DNA from: Cavia porcellus
Lineage: Eukaryota > Chordata > Mammalia > Rodentia > Caviidae
DNA: 64,000 nucleotides
Reading direction: 5' to 3'
NCBI RefSeq assembly: GCF_034190915.1
Contig: NW_026947711.1
Span: forward strand, 62,001 to 126,000
The number at the start of each line of letters is the position of its first letter. Positions within the stretch are counted from its first letter, which is position 1. Below are positions 1 through 10,688 of this stretch, piece after piece. A program made the translations under genes and the position numbers. The notes below the pieces were generated by a model. It was not told the origin of the DNA, ran no database searches, and was given only the letters and a program-made list of their open reading frames with translations.

Positions 1-143
1 TTGTGAATCGGAGTGTCTGAATTAGGATAGGCAGTGAGTGGCAATGTAGCAGGGAGGAAAGCACCGCGGGGTGGTCAGCATGGGGAGGTCAGGGAACATG
101 CAGTGGCAATGTAGGATACGTTTCTTAAAAACATCGCGGGGTG
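1..143 (+). repeat. B-C dimer 1, class IIa
   Basis: First base t replaces the usual g (ttgtgaatcgg). It has gtagcaggg in B and gatacgtttctta in C. 13 A follow. Confidence 0.95.
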
Positions 144-478
144 GTGCGCATTGTATGGGTGTGTGTTACATTAGATTCACTAGTAGGAGTGAGAAATACA
201 TCACGGGGTGGTTCGCATTGTATGGGTGTGTGTTACATTACATTCACTAATAGGAGTGAGAAAAACATCACGGGGTGGTGCGCATTGTATCGGTGTGTGT
301 TACATTACATTCACTAGTAGGAGTGAGAAAAACATCACGGGGTGGTGCGCATTGTATGGGTGTGTGTTACATTACATTCACTAGTAGGAGTGAGAAAAAC
401 ATCACGAGTTAGTGTGCATTGTATGGGTGTGTGTTACATTACATTCACTAGTAGGAGTGAGAAAAACATCACGGGGTG

Positions 479-545
479 GTGCGCATTGTATGGGTGTGTG
501 TTACATTACATTCACTAGTAGGAGTGAGAAAAACATCACGGGGTG
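479..545 (+). repeat. Exemplar consensus A monomer (67 bp)
   Basis: This copy matches the commonest base at every position. It contains two CpGs (positions 4-5 and 61-62), the palindromes TGCGCA and ACTAGT, and a dyad TCACT-AGTAGG-AGTGA at 34-49. Its only + strand stop codons, at 38, 41 and 47, share one reading phase. The monomer start is my convention (after ggggtg); a tandem array has no intrinsic start. Confidence 0.95.
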
Positions 546-1014
546 GTGCGCATTGTATGGGTGTGTGTTACATTACATTCACTAATAGGAGTGAGAAAAA
601 CATCACGGGAAGGTGCGCATTGTATGGGTGTGTGTTACATTACATTCACCACTAGGAGTGAGAAAAACATCACGGTGTGGTGCGCATTGTATGGGTGTGT
701 GTTACATTACATTCACCAGTAGGAGTGAGAAAAACATCACGGGGTGGTGCGCATTGTATGGGTGTGTGTTACATTACATTCACCAGTAGGAGTGAGAAAA
801 ACATCACGGGGTGGTGCACATTGTATGGGTGTGTGTTACATTAGATTCATCAGTAGGAGTGAGAAAAACATCACGGGGTGGTGCGCATTGTATGGGTGTG
901 TGTTAAATTACTTTCACTAGTAGGAGTGAGAAAAACATCACGGGGTGGTGTGCATTGTATGGGTGTGTGTTACATTACATTCACTAATAGGAGTGAGAAA
1001 AACATCACGGGGTG

Positions 1015-1156
1015 ATGTGAATCGGAGTGTCTGAATTAGGATAGGCAGTGAGTGGCAATGTAGGAGGGAGGAAGCACCGAGGGGTGGTCAGCATGGGGAG
1101 GTCAGGGAACATGCATTGGCAATGTAGGATAGGTTTCTTAAAAACATCGCGGGGTG
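1015..1156 (+). repeat. B-C dimer 2, class IIb
   Basis: 142 bp: one A lost in gaggaagc; caccgagggg and cattggcaatg are class marks. 5 A follow. Confidence 0.95.
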
Positions 1157-1491
1157 GTGCGCATTGTATGGGTGTGTGTTACTTTAGATTCACTAGTAGG
1201 AGTGAGAAAAACATAACGGGGTGGTGCGCATTGTATGGGTGTGTGTTACATTACATTCACTATTAGGAGTGAGAAAAACATAACGAGTTGGTGCGCATTG
1301 TATGGGTGTGTGTTACATTACATTCACTAGTAGGAGTGAGAAAAACATCACGGGGTGGTGCGCATTGTATGGGTGTGTGTTACATTACATTCACTAGTAG
1401 GAGTGAGGAAAACATAACGGGGTGGTGCGCATTGTATGGGTGTGTGGTACATTACATTCACTAGTAGGAGTGAGAAAAACATCACGGGGTG

Positions 1492-1564
1492 GTGTGAATC
1501 GGAGGGTCTGAATTGGGATACGCAGTGAGTGGCAATGTAGGATGGAGAAAAGCACCGCGGGGTG
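1492..1564 (+). repeat. Exemplar B half-unit of the dimer (73 bp)
   Basis: B begins gtgtgaatcggagggtctg and ends gaaaagcaccgcggggtg, which matches the last 18 bases of A with three mismatches. At 1522-1543 it carries the C core block with four extra bases (TGAG). It contains CCGCGG. It never occurs without a C half immediately downstream in this window. Confidence 0.9.
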
Positions 1565-1634
1565 GTCAGCATGGGGAGGTCAGGGAACATGCAGTGGCAA
1601 TGTAGGATAGGTTTCTGAAAAACATCGCGGGGTG
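1565..1634 (+). repeat. Exemplar C half-unit of the dimer (70 bp)
   Basis: C begins gtcagcatggggaggtcagg and ends gaaaaacatcgcggggtg, one mismatch from the last 18 bases of A. The core gcagtggcaatgtaggat at 1591-1608 is shared with B apart from a 4-base indel. C is therefore best read as a diverged monomer of the same family as A and B. Confidence 0.9.
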
Positions 1635-2773
1635 GTGCGCATTGTATGGGTGTGTGTTACATTAGATTCACTAGTAGGAGTGAGAAAAACATCACGGGGT
1701 TGTGCGCATTGTATGGGTGTGTGTTACATTAGATTCACTAGTAGGAGTGAGAAAAACATCACGGGGTGGTGCGCATTGTATGGGTGTGTGTTACATTACA
1801 TTCACTAGTAGGAGTGAGAAAAACATCACGGGGTGGTGCGCATTGCACGGGTGTGTGTTACATTACATTCACTAGTAGCAGTGAGAAAAACATCACGGGG
1901 TGGTGCGCATTGTATGAGTTTGTGTTACATTACATTCACTAGTATCAGTGAGAAAAACATCACGGGGTGGTGCGCATTGTATGGGTGTGTGTTACATTAC
2001 ATTCACTAGTATCAGTGAGAAAAACATCACGGGGTGGAGCGCATTGTATGGGTGTGTGTTACATTACATTCACTAGTAGGAGTGAGAAAAACATCACGGG
2101 GTGGTGCTCATTGTATGGGTGTGTGTTACATTACATTCACTAGTAGGTGTGAGAAAAACATCACGGGGTGGTGCGCATTGTATGGGTGTGTGTTACATTA
2201 GATTCACTAGTAGGAGTGAGAAAAACATAACGGGGTGGTGCGCATTGTATGGGTGTTTGTTACATTACATTCACTAGTAGGAGTGAGAAAAACATCACGG
2301 GGTGGTGCGCATTGTATGGGTGTGTGTTACATTAGATTCACTAGTAGGAGTGAGAAAAACATCACGGGGTGGTGCGCATTGTATGGGTGTGTGTTACATT
2401 AGATTCACTAGTAGGAGTGAAAAAAACATCACAGGGTGGTGCGCATTGTATGGGTGTGTGTTACATTACATTCACTAGTAGGAGTGAGAAAAACATCACG
2501 GGGTGGTGCGCATTGTATGGGTGTGTGTTACATTACATTCACCACTAGGAGTGAGAAAAACATCACGGTGTGGTGCGCATTGTATGGGTGTGTGTTACAT
2601 TACATTCACCAGTAGGAGTGAGAAAAACATCACGGGGTGGTGCGCATTGTATGGGTGTGTGTTCCATTACATTGACCAGTAGGAGTGAGAAAAACATCAC
2701 GGGGTGGTGCGCATTGTATGGGTGTGTGTTACATTAGATTCACCAGTAGGAGTGAGAAAAACATCACGGGGTG

Positions 2774-2839
2774 GTGCGCATTGTATGGGTGTGTGTTAAA
2801 TTACTTTCACTAGTAGGAGTGAGAAAACATCACGGTGTG
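2774..2839 (+). repeat. 66 bp phase-marker A monomer 1
   Basis: Variant with ttaaattactttcac, one A lost from the A5 tract (gagaaaacatc) and cggtgtgg at its end. It always sits a few monomers before the end of an HOR and is followed by a second ttaaatt monomer. Confidence 0.92.
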
Positions 2840-3040
2840 GTGCGCATTGTATGGGTGTGTGTTAAATTACATTCACTAGTAGGAGTGAGAAAAACATCAC
2901 AGGGTGGTGCGCATTGTATGGGTGTGTGTTACATTACATTCACTAGTAGGAGTGAGAAAAACATCACGGGGTGGTGCGCATTGTATGGGTGTGTGTTACA
3001 TTACATTCACTAATAGGAGTGAGAAAAACATCACGGGGTG

Positions 3041-3183
3041 TTGTGAATCGGCGTGTCTGAATTAGGATAGGCAGTGAGTGGCAATGTAGCAGGGAGGAAA
3101 GCACCGCGGGGTGGTCAGCATGGGGAGGTCAGGGAACATGCAGTGGCAATGTAGGATACGTTTCTTAAAAACATCGCGGGGTG
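3041..3183 (+). repeat. B-C dimer 4, class IIa
   Basis: As dimer 1, with a private change gaatcggcgtg. 13 A follow. Confidence 0.95.
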
Positions 3184-4054
3184 GTGCGCATTGTATGGGT
3201 GTGTGTTACATTAGATTCACTAGTAGGAGTGAGAAATACATCACGGGGTGGTTCGCATTGTATGGGTGTGTGTTACATTACATTCACTAATAGGAGTGAG
3301 AAAAACATCACGGGGTGGTGCGCATTGTATCGGTGTGTGTTACATTACATTCACTAGTAGGAGTGAGAAAAACATCACGGGGTGGTGCGCATTGTATGGG
3401 TGTGTGTTACATTACATTCACTAGTAGGAGTGAGAAAAACATCACGAGTTAGTGTGCATTGTATGGGTGTGTGTTACATTACATTCACTAGTAGGAGTGA
3501 GAAAAACATCACGGGGTGGTGCGCATTGTATGGGTGTGTGTTACATTACATTCACTAGTAGGAGTGAGAAAAACATCACGGGGTGGTGCGCATTGTATGG
3601 GTGTGTGTTACATTACATTCACTAATAGGAGTGAGAAAAACATCACGGGAAGGTGCGCATTGTATGGGTGTGTGTTACATTACATTCACCACTAGGAGTG
3701 AGAAAAACATCACGGTGTGGTGCGCATTGTATGGGTGTGTGTTACATTACATTCACCAGTAGGAGTGAGAAAAACATCACGGGGTGGTGCGCATTGTATG
3801 GGTGTGTGTTACATTACATTCACCAGTAGGAGTGAGAAAAACATCACGGGGTGGTGCACATTGTATGGGTGTGTGTTACATTAGATTCATCAGTAGGAGT
3901 GAGAAAAACATCACGGGGTGGTGCGCATTGTATGGGTGTGTGTTAAATTACTTTCACTAGTAGGAGTGAGAAAAACATCACGGGGTGGTGCGCATTGTAT
4001 GGGTGTGTGTTACATTACATTCACTAATAGGAGTGAGAAAAACATCACGGGGTG

Positions 4055-4196
4055 ATGTGAATCGGAGTGTCTGAATTAGGATAGGCAGTGAGTGGCAATG
4101 TAGGAGGGAGGAAGCACCGAGGGGTGGTCAGCATGGGGAGGTCAGGGAACATGCATTGGCAATGTAGGATAGGTTTCTTAAAAACATCGCGGGGTG
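4055..4196 (+). repeat. B-C dimer 5, class IIb
   Basis: As dimer 2. 5 A follow. Confidence 0.95.
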
Positions 4197-4531
4197 GTGC
4201 GCATTGTATGGGTGTGTGTTACTTTAGATTCACTAGTAGGAGTGAGAAAAACATAACGGGGTGGTGCGCATTGTATGGGTGTGTGTTACATTACATTCAC
4301 TATTAGGAGTGAGAAAAACATAACGAGTTGGTGCGCATTGTATGGGTGTGTGTTACATTACATTCACTAGTAGGAGTGAGAAAAACATCACGGGGTGGTG
4401 CGCATTGTATGGGTGTGTGTTACATTACATTCACTAGTAGGAGTGAGGAAAACATAACGTGGTGGTGCGCATTGTATGGGTGTGTGGTACATTACATTCA
4501 CTAGTAGGAGTGAGAAAAACATCACGGGGTG

Positions 4532-4674
4532 GTGTGAATCGGAGGGTCTGAATTGGGATACGCAGTGAGTGGCAATGTAGGATGGAGAAAAGCACCGCGG
4601 GGTGGTCAGCATGGGGAGGTCAGGGAACATGCAGTGGCAATGTAGGATAGGTTTCTGAAAAACATCGCGGGGTG
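4532..4674 (+). repeat. B-C dimer 6, class I
   Basis: As dimer 3. 29 A follow. Confidence 0.95.
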
Positions 4675-4875
4675 GTGCGCATTGTATGGGTGTGTGTTAC
4701 ATTAGATTCACTAGTAGGAGTGAGAAAAACATCACGGGGTTGTGCGCATTGTATGGGTGTGTGTTACATTAGATTCACTAGTAGGAGTGAGAAAAACATC
4801 ACGGGGTGGTGCGCATTGTATGGGTGTGTGTTACATTACATTCACTAGTAGGAGTGAGAAAAACATCACGGGGTG

Positions 4876-5813
4876 GTGCGCATTGCACGGGTGTGTGTTA
4901 CATTACATTCACTAGTAGCAGTGAGAAAAACATCACGGGGTGGTGCGCATTGTATGGGTTTGTGTTACATTACATTCACTAGTATCAGTGAGAAAAACAT
5001 CACGGGGTGGTGCGCATTCTATGGGTGTGTGTTACATTACATTCACTAGTATCAGTGAGAAAAACATCACGGGGTGGAGCGCATTGTATGGGTGTGTGTT
5101 ACATTACATTCACTAGTAGGAGTGAGAAAAACATCACGGGGTGGTGCTCATTGTATGGGTGTGTGTTACATTACATTCACTAGTAGGTGTGAGAAAAACA
5201 TCACGGGGTGGTGCGCATTGTATGGGTGTGTGTTACATTAGATTCACTAGTAGGAGTGAGAAAAACATAACGGGGTGGTGCGCATTGTATGGGTGTTTGT
5301 TACATTACATTCACTAGTAGGAGTGAGAAAAACATCACGGGGTGGTGCGCATTGCACGGGTGTGTGTTACATTACATTCACTAGTAGCAGTGAGAAAAAC
5401 ATCACGGGGTGGTGCGCATTGTATGGGTTTGTGTTACATTACATTCACTAGTATCAGTGAGAAAAACATCACGGGGTGGTGCGCATTCTATGGGTGTGTG
5501 TTACATTACATTCACTAGTATCAGTGAGAAAAACATCACGGGGTGGAGCGCATTGTATGGGTGTGTGTTACATTACATTCACTAGTAGGAGTGAGAAAAA
5601 CATCACGGGGTGGTGCTCATTGTATGGGTGTGTGTTACATTACATTCACTAGTAGGTGTGAGAAAAACATCACGGGGTGGTGCGCATTGTATGGGTGTGT
5701 GTTACATTAGATTCACTAGTAGGAGTGAGAAAAACATAACGGGGTGGTGCGCATTGTATGGGTGTTTGTTACATTACATTCACTAGTAGGAGTGAGAAAA
5801 ACATCACGGGGTG
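4876..5813 (+). repeat. Internal 469 bp (7-monomer) tandem duplication
   Basis: Seven consecutive A monomers beginning with the attgcacgg variant at 4876 are repeated from 5345. Each variant recurs in the same order: cagtg, gggtttg, tatcag, attctatgg, ggagcgc, gtgctc, taggtgtg. Copies 1 and 3 of the HOR have the block once. Confidence 0.9.
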
Positions 5814-6349
5814 GTGCGCATTGTATGGGTGTGTGTTACATTAGATTCACTAGTAGGAGTGAGAAAAACATCACGGGGTGGTGCGCATTGTATGGGTGTG
5901 TGTTACATTAGATTCACTAGTAGGAGTGAGAAAAACATCACAGGGTGGTGCGCATTGTATGGGTGTGTGTTACATTACATTCACTAGTAGGAGTGAGAAA
6001 AACATCACGGGGTGGTGCGCATTGTATGGGTGTGTGTTACATTACATTCACCAATAGGAGTGAGAAAAACATCACGGGGTGGTGCGCATTGTATGGGTGT
6101 GTGTTACATTACATTCACCACTAGGAGTGAGAAAAACATCACGGTGTGGTGCGCATTGTATGGGTGTGTGTTACATTACATTCACCAGTAGGAGTGAGAA
6201 AAACATCACGGGGTGGTGCGCATTGTATGGGTGTGTGTTACATTACATTGACCAGTAGGAGTGAGAAAAACATCACGGGGTGGTGCGCATTGTATGGGTG
6301 TGTGTTACATTAGATTCACCAGTAGGAGTGAGAAAAACATCACGGGGTG

Positions 6350-6415
6350 GTGCGCATTGTATGGGTGTGTGTTAAATTACTTTCACTAGTAGGAGTGAGA
6401 AAACATCACGGTGTG
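6350..6415 (+). repeat. 66 bp phase-marker A monomer 2
   Basis: Same marks as the copy at 2774, 3576 bp further on, near the end of HOR copy 2. Confidence 0.92.
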
Positions 6416-6616
6416 GTGCGCATTGTATGGGTGTGTGTTAAATTACATTCACTAGTAGGAGTGAGAAAAACATCACAGGGTGGTGCGCATTGTATGGGTG
6501 TGTGTTACATTACATTCACTAGTAGGAGTGAGAAAAACATCACGGGGTGGTGCGCATTGTATGGGTGTGTGTTACATTACATTCACTAATAGGAGTGAGA
6601 AAAACATCACGGGGTG

Positions 6617-6759
6617 TTGTGAATCGGAGTGTCTGAATTAGGATAGGCAGTGAGTGGCAATGTAGCAGGGAGGAAAGCACCGCGGGGTGGTCAGCATGGG
6701 GAGGTCAGGGAACATGCAGTGGCAATGTAGGATACGTTTCTTAAAAACATCGCGGGGTG
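6617..6759 (+). repeat. B-C dimer 7, class IIa
   Basis: As dimer 1. Only 8 A follow. Confidence 0.95.
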
Positions 6760-7295
6760 GTGCGCATTGTATGGGTGTGTGTTACATTAGATTCACTAGT
6801 AGGAGTGAGAAATACATCACGGGGTGGTTCGCATTGTATGGGTGTGTGTTACATTACATTCACTAATAGGAGTGAGAAAAACATCACGGGAAGGTGCGCA
6901 TTGTATGGGTGTGTGTTACATTACATTCACCACTAGGAGTGAGAAAAACATCACGGTGTGGTGCGCATTGTATGGGTGTGTGTTACATTACATTCACCAG
7001 TAGGAGTGAGAAAAACATCACGGGGTGGTGCGCATTGTATGGGTGTGTGTTACATTACATTCACCAGTAGGAGTGAGAAAAACATCACGGGGTGGTGCAC
7101 ATTGTATGGGTGTGTGTTACATTAGATTCATCAGTAGGAGTGAGAAAAACATCACGGGGTGGTGCGCATTGTATGGGTGTGTGTTAAATTACTTTCACTA
7201 GTAGGAGTGAGAAAAACATCACGGGGTGGTGCGCATTGTATGGGTGTGTGTTACATTACATTCACTAATAGGAGTGAGAAAAACATCACGGGGTG

Positions 7296-7437
7296 ATGTG
7301 AATCGGAGTGTCTGAATTAGGATAGGCAGTGAGTGGCAATGTAGGAGGGAGGAAGCACCGAGGGGTGGTCAGCATGGGGAGGTCAGGGAACATGCATTGG
7401 CAATGTAGGATAGGTTTCTTAAAAACATCGCGGGGTG
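7296..7437 (+). repeat. B-C dimer 8, class IIb
   Basis: As dimer 2. 5 A follow. Confidence 0.95.
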
Positions 7438-7772
7438 GTGCGCATTGTATGGGTGTGTGTTACTTTAGATTCACTAGTAGGAGTGAGAAAAACATAACGG
7501 GGTGGTGCGCATTGTATGGGTGTGTGTTACATTACATTCACTATTAGGAGTGAGAAAAACATAACGAGTTGGTGCGCATTGTATGGGTGTGTGTTACATT
7601 ACATTCACTAGTAGGAGTGAGAAAAACATCACGGGGTGGTGCGCATTGTATGGGTGTGTGTTACATTACATTCACTAGTAGGAGTGAGGAAAACATAACG
7701 GGGTGGTGCGCATTGTATGGGTGTGTGGTACATTACATTCACTAGTAGGAGTGAGAAAAACATCACGGGGTG

Positions 7773-7915
7773 GTGTGAATCGGAGGGTCTGAATTGGGAT
7801 ACGCAGTGAGTGGCAATGTAGGATGGAGAAAAGCACCGCGGGGTGGTCAGCATGGGGAGGTCAGGGAACATGCAGTGGCAATGTAGGATAGGTTTCTGAA
7901 AAACATCGCGGGGTG
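7773..7915 (+). repeat. B-C dimer 9, class I
   Basis: As dimer 3. 22 A follow. Confidence 0.95.
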
Positions 7916-9121
7916 GTGCGCATTGTATGGGTGTGTGTTACATTAGATTCACTAGTAGGAGTGAGAAAAACATCACGGGGTTGTGCGCATTGTATGGGTG
8001 TGTGTTACATTAGATTCACTAGTAGGAGTGAGAAAAACATCACGGGGTGGTGCGCATTGTATGGGTGTGTGTTACATTACATTCACTAGTAGGAGTGAGA
8101 AAAACATCACGGGGTGGTGCGCATTGCACGGGTGTGTGTTACATTACATTCACTAGTAGCAGTGAGAAAAACATCACGGGGTGGTGCGCATTGTATGGGT
8201 TTGTGTTACATTACATTCACTAGTATCAGTGAGAAAAACATCACGGGGTGGTGCGCATTGTATGGGTGTGTGTTACATTACATTCACTAGTATCAGTGAG
8301 AAAAACATCACGGGGTGGAGCGCATTGTATGGGTGTGTGTTACATTACATTCACTAGTAGGAGTGAGAAAAACATCACGGGGTGGTGCTCATTGTATGGG
8401 TGTGTGTTACATTGCATTCACTAGTAGGTGTGAGAAAAACATCACGGGGTGGTGCGCATTGTATGGGTGTGTGTTACATTAGATTCACTAGTAGGAGTGA
8501 GAAAAACATAACGGGGTGGTGCGCATTGTATGGGTGTGTGTTACATTACATTCACTAGTAGGAGTGAGAAAAACATCACGGGGTGGTGCGCATTGTATGG
8601 GTGTGTGTTACATTAGATTCACTAGTAGGAGTGAGAAAAACATCACGGGGTGGTGCGCATTGTATGGGTGTGTGTTACATTAGATTCACTAGTAGGAGTG
8701 AGAAAAACATCACAGGGTGGTGCGCATTGTATGGGTGTGTGTTACATTACATTCACCAATAGGAGTGAGAAAAACATCACGGGGTGGTGCGCATTGTATG
8801 GGTGTGTGTTACATTACATTCACCACTAGGAGTGAGAAAAACATCACGGTGTGGTGCGCATTGTATGGGTGTGTGTTACATTACATTCACCAGTAGGAGT
8901 GAGAAAAACATCACGGGGTGGTGCGCATTGTATGGGTGTGTGTTACATTACATTGACCAGTAGGAGTGAGAAAAATATCACGGGGTGGTGCGCATTGTAT
9001 GGGTGTGTGTTACATTAGATTCACCAGTAGGAGTGAGAAAAACATCACGGGGTGGTGCGCATTGTATGGGTGTGTGTTACATTAGATTCACCAGTAGGAG
9101 TGAGAAAAACATCACGGGGTG

Positions 9122-9187
9122 GTGCGCATTGTATGGGTGTGTGTTAAATTACTTTCACTAGTAGGAGTGAGAAAACATCACGGTGTG
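9122..9187 (+). repeat. 66 bp phase-marker A monomer 3
   Basis: Marks the end of HOR copy 3; 2772 bp after the previous one. Confidence 0.92.
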
Positions 9188-9388
9188 GTGCGCATTGTAT
9201 GGGTGTGTGTTAAATTACATTCACTAGTAGGAGTGAGAAAAACATCACAGGGTGGTGCGCATTGTATGGGTGTGTGTTACATTACATTCACTAGTAGGAG
9301 TGAGAAAAACATCACGTGGTGGTGCGCATTGTATGGGTGTGTGTTACATTACATTCACTAATAGGAGTGAGAAAAACATCACGGGGTG

Positions 9389-9531
9389 ATGTGAATCAGA
9401 GTGTCTGAATTAGGATAGGCAGTGAGTGGCAATGTAGGAGGGAGGAAAGCACCGCGGGGTGGTCAGCAGGGGGAGGTCAGGGAACATGCAGTGGCAATGT
9501 AGGATACGTTTCTTAAAAACATCGCGGGGTG
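9389..9531 (+). repeat. B-C dimer 10, class IIa
   Basis: gaatcagagtgtctg and gtcagcaggggg (t to g) are private; the latter is shared with dimer 13. 7 A follow. Confidence 0.95.
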
Positions 9532-10000
9532 GTGCGCATTGTATGGGTGTGTGTTACATTAGATTCACTAGTAGGAGTGAGAAAAACATCACGGGGTGGT
9601 GCGCATTGTATGGGTGTGTGTTACATTACATTCACTAGTAGGAGTGAGAAAAACATCACGGGGTGGTGCGCATTGTATGGGTGTGTGTTACATTACATTC
9701 ACTAGTAGGAGTGAGAAAAACATCACGGGAAGGTGCGCATTGTATGGGTGTGTGTTACATTACATTCACCACTAGGAGTGAGAAAAACATCACGGTGTGG
9801 TGCGCATTGTATGGGTGTGTGTTACATTACATTCACCAGTAGGAGTGAGAAAAACATCACGGGGTGGTGCGCATTGTATGGGTGTGTGTTACATTACATT
9901 CACCAGTAGGAGTGAGAAAAACATCACGGGGTGGTGCGCATTGTATGGGTGTGTGTTACATTAGATTCACTAGTAGGAGTGAGAAAAACATCACGGGGTG

Positions 10001-10143
10001 GTGTGAATCGGAGGGTCTGAATTAGGATACGCAGTGAGTGGCAATGTAGGATGGAGAAAAGCACCGCGGGGTGGTCAGCATGGGGAGGACAGGGAACATG
10101 CAGTGGCAATGTAGGATAGGTTTCTGAAAAACATCGCGGGGTT
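10001..10143 (+). repeat. B-C dimer 11, class I
   Basis: ggggaggacaggg is private. 6 A follow. Confidence 0.95.
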
Positions 10144-10545
10144 GTGCGCATTGTATGGGTGTGTGTTACATTAGATTCACTAGTAGGAGTGAGAAAAACA
10201 TCACGGGGTTGTGCGCATTGTATGGGTGTGTGTTACATTAGATTCACTAGTAGGAGTGAGAAAAACATCACGGGGTGGTGCGCATTGTATGGGTGTGTGT
10301 TACATTACATTCACTAGTAGGAGTGAGAAAAACATCACGGGGTGGTGCGCATTGCACGGGTGTGTGTTACATTACATTCACTAGTAGCAGTGAGAAAAAC
10401 ATCACGGGGTGGTGCGCATTGTATGGGTTTGTGTTACATTACATTCACTAGTATCAGTGAGAAAAACATCACGGGGTGGTGCGCATTGTATGGGTGTGTG
10501 GTATATTACATTCACTAGTAGGAGTGAGAAAAACATCACGGGGTG

Positions 10546-10688
10546 GTGTGAATCGGAGGGTCTGAATTGGGATACGCAGTGAGTGGCAATGTAGGATGGA
10601 GAAAAGCACCGCGGGGTGGTCAGCATGGGGAGGTCAGGGAACATGCAGTGGCAATGTAGGATAGGTTTCTGAAAAACATCGCGGGGTG
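10546..10688 (+). repeat. B-C dimer 12, class I
   Basis: Keeps aattgggatac as in dimers 3, 6 and 9. 18 A follow. Confidence 0.95.

Larger units (their letters stand above)
1492..1634 (+). repeat. B-C dimer 3, class I
   Basis: gagggtctgaattgggatac, atggagaaaagc and tttctgaaaaac. 21 A follow. Confidence 0.95.
1..3040 (+). repeat. Higher-order repeat, copy 1 (IIa-13A-IIb-5A-I-21A)
   Basis: This 3040 bp unit has dimers at 1, 1015 and 1492 separated by 13, 5 and 21 A monomers. The same dimer order and the same marker A variants (attgcacgg, tatcagtg, ccactagg, ttaaattactttcac) recur in order in the next two copies. A handful of substitutions separates it from copy 2 over the first 2.3 kb (for example 951, 1419, 1916, 1979), so the copies are very young. 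Confidence 0.93.
3041..6616 (+). repeat. Higher-order repeat, copy 2 (IIa-13A-IIb-5A-I-29A)
   Basis: This unit is 3576 bp, exactly 8 x 67 longer than copy 1. Seven of the extra monomers are a direct duplication (4876-5344 repeated as 5345-5813), seen as the attgcacgg monomer appearing twice. The eighth is an added ccaatagg monomer near 6.05 kb. Confidence 0.93.
6617..9388 (+). repeat. Higher-order repeat, copy 3 (IIa-8A-IIb-5A-I-22A)
   Basis: This 2772 bp unit keeps the IIa-IIb-I dimer order. The first A run has 8 monomers where copies 1 and 2 have 13. The five lost monomers lie between two ctaatagg-bearing monomers, and the A monomer at 6827-6893 joins the start of the second monomer to the end of the seventh. 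Confidence 0.92.

Noticed and set aside
1..143. Array boundary or contig start because the window opens exactly on a dimer
   Set aside because: The sequence at 1 is an ordinary internal HOR start (it recurs at 3041 and 6617) and no flanking DNA is visible, so the coincidence cannot be interpreted.
479..545. Strong G-quadruplex motif in each monomer
   Set aside because: Only one G4 and one G3 run occur per monomer, with a long loop between; the four runs of three or more G with short loops that a stable quadruplex needs are missing.
1492..1634. B-C dimer as a mobile element or MITE
   Set aside because: There are no terminal inverted repeats or target-site duplications, junctions always keep the 67 bp register, the orientation is constant and the ends are homologous to A.
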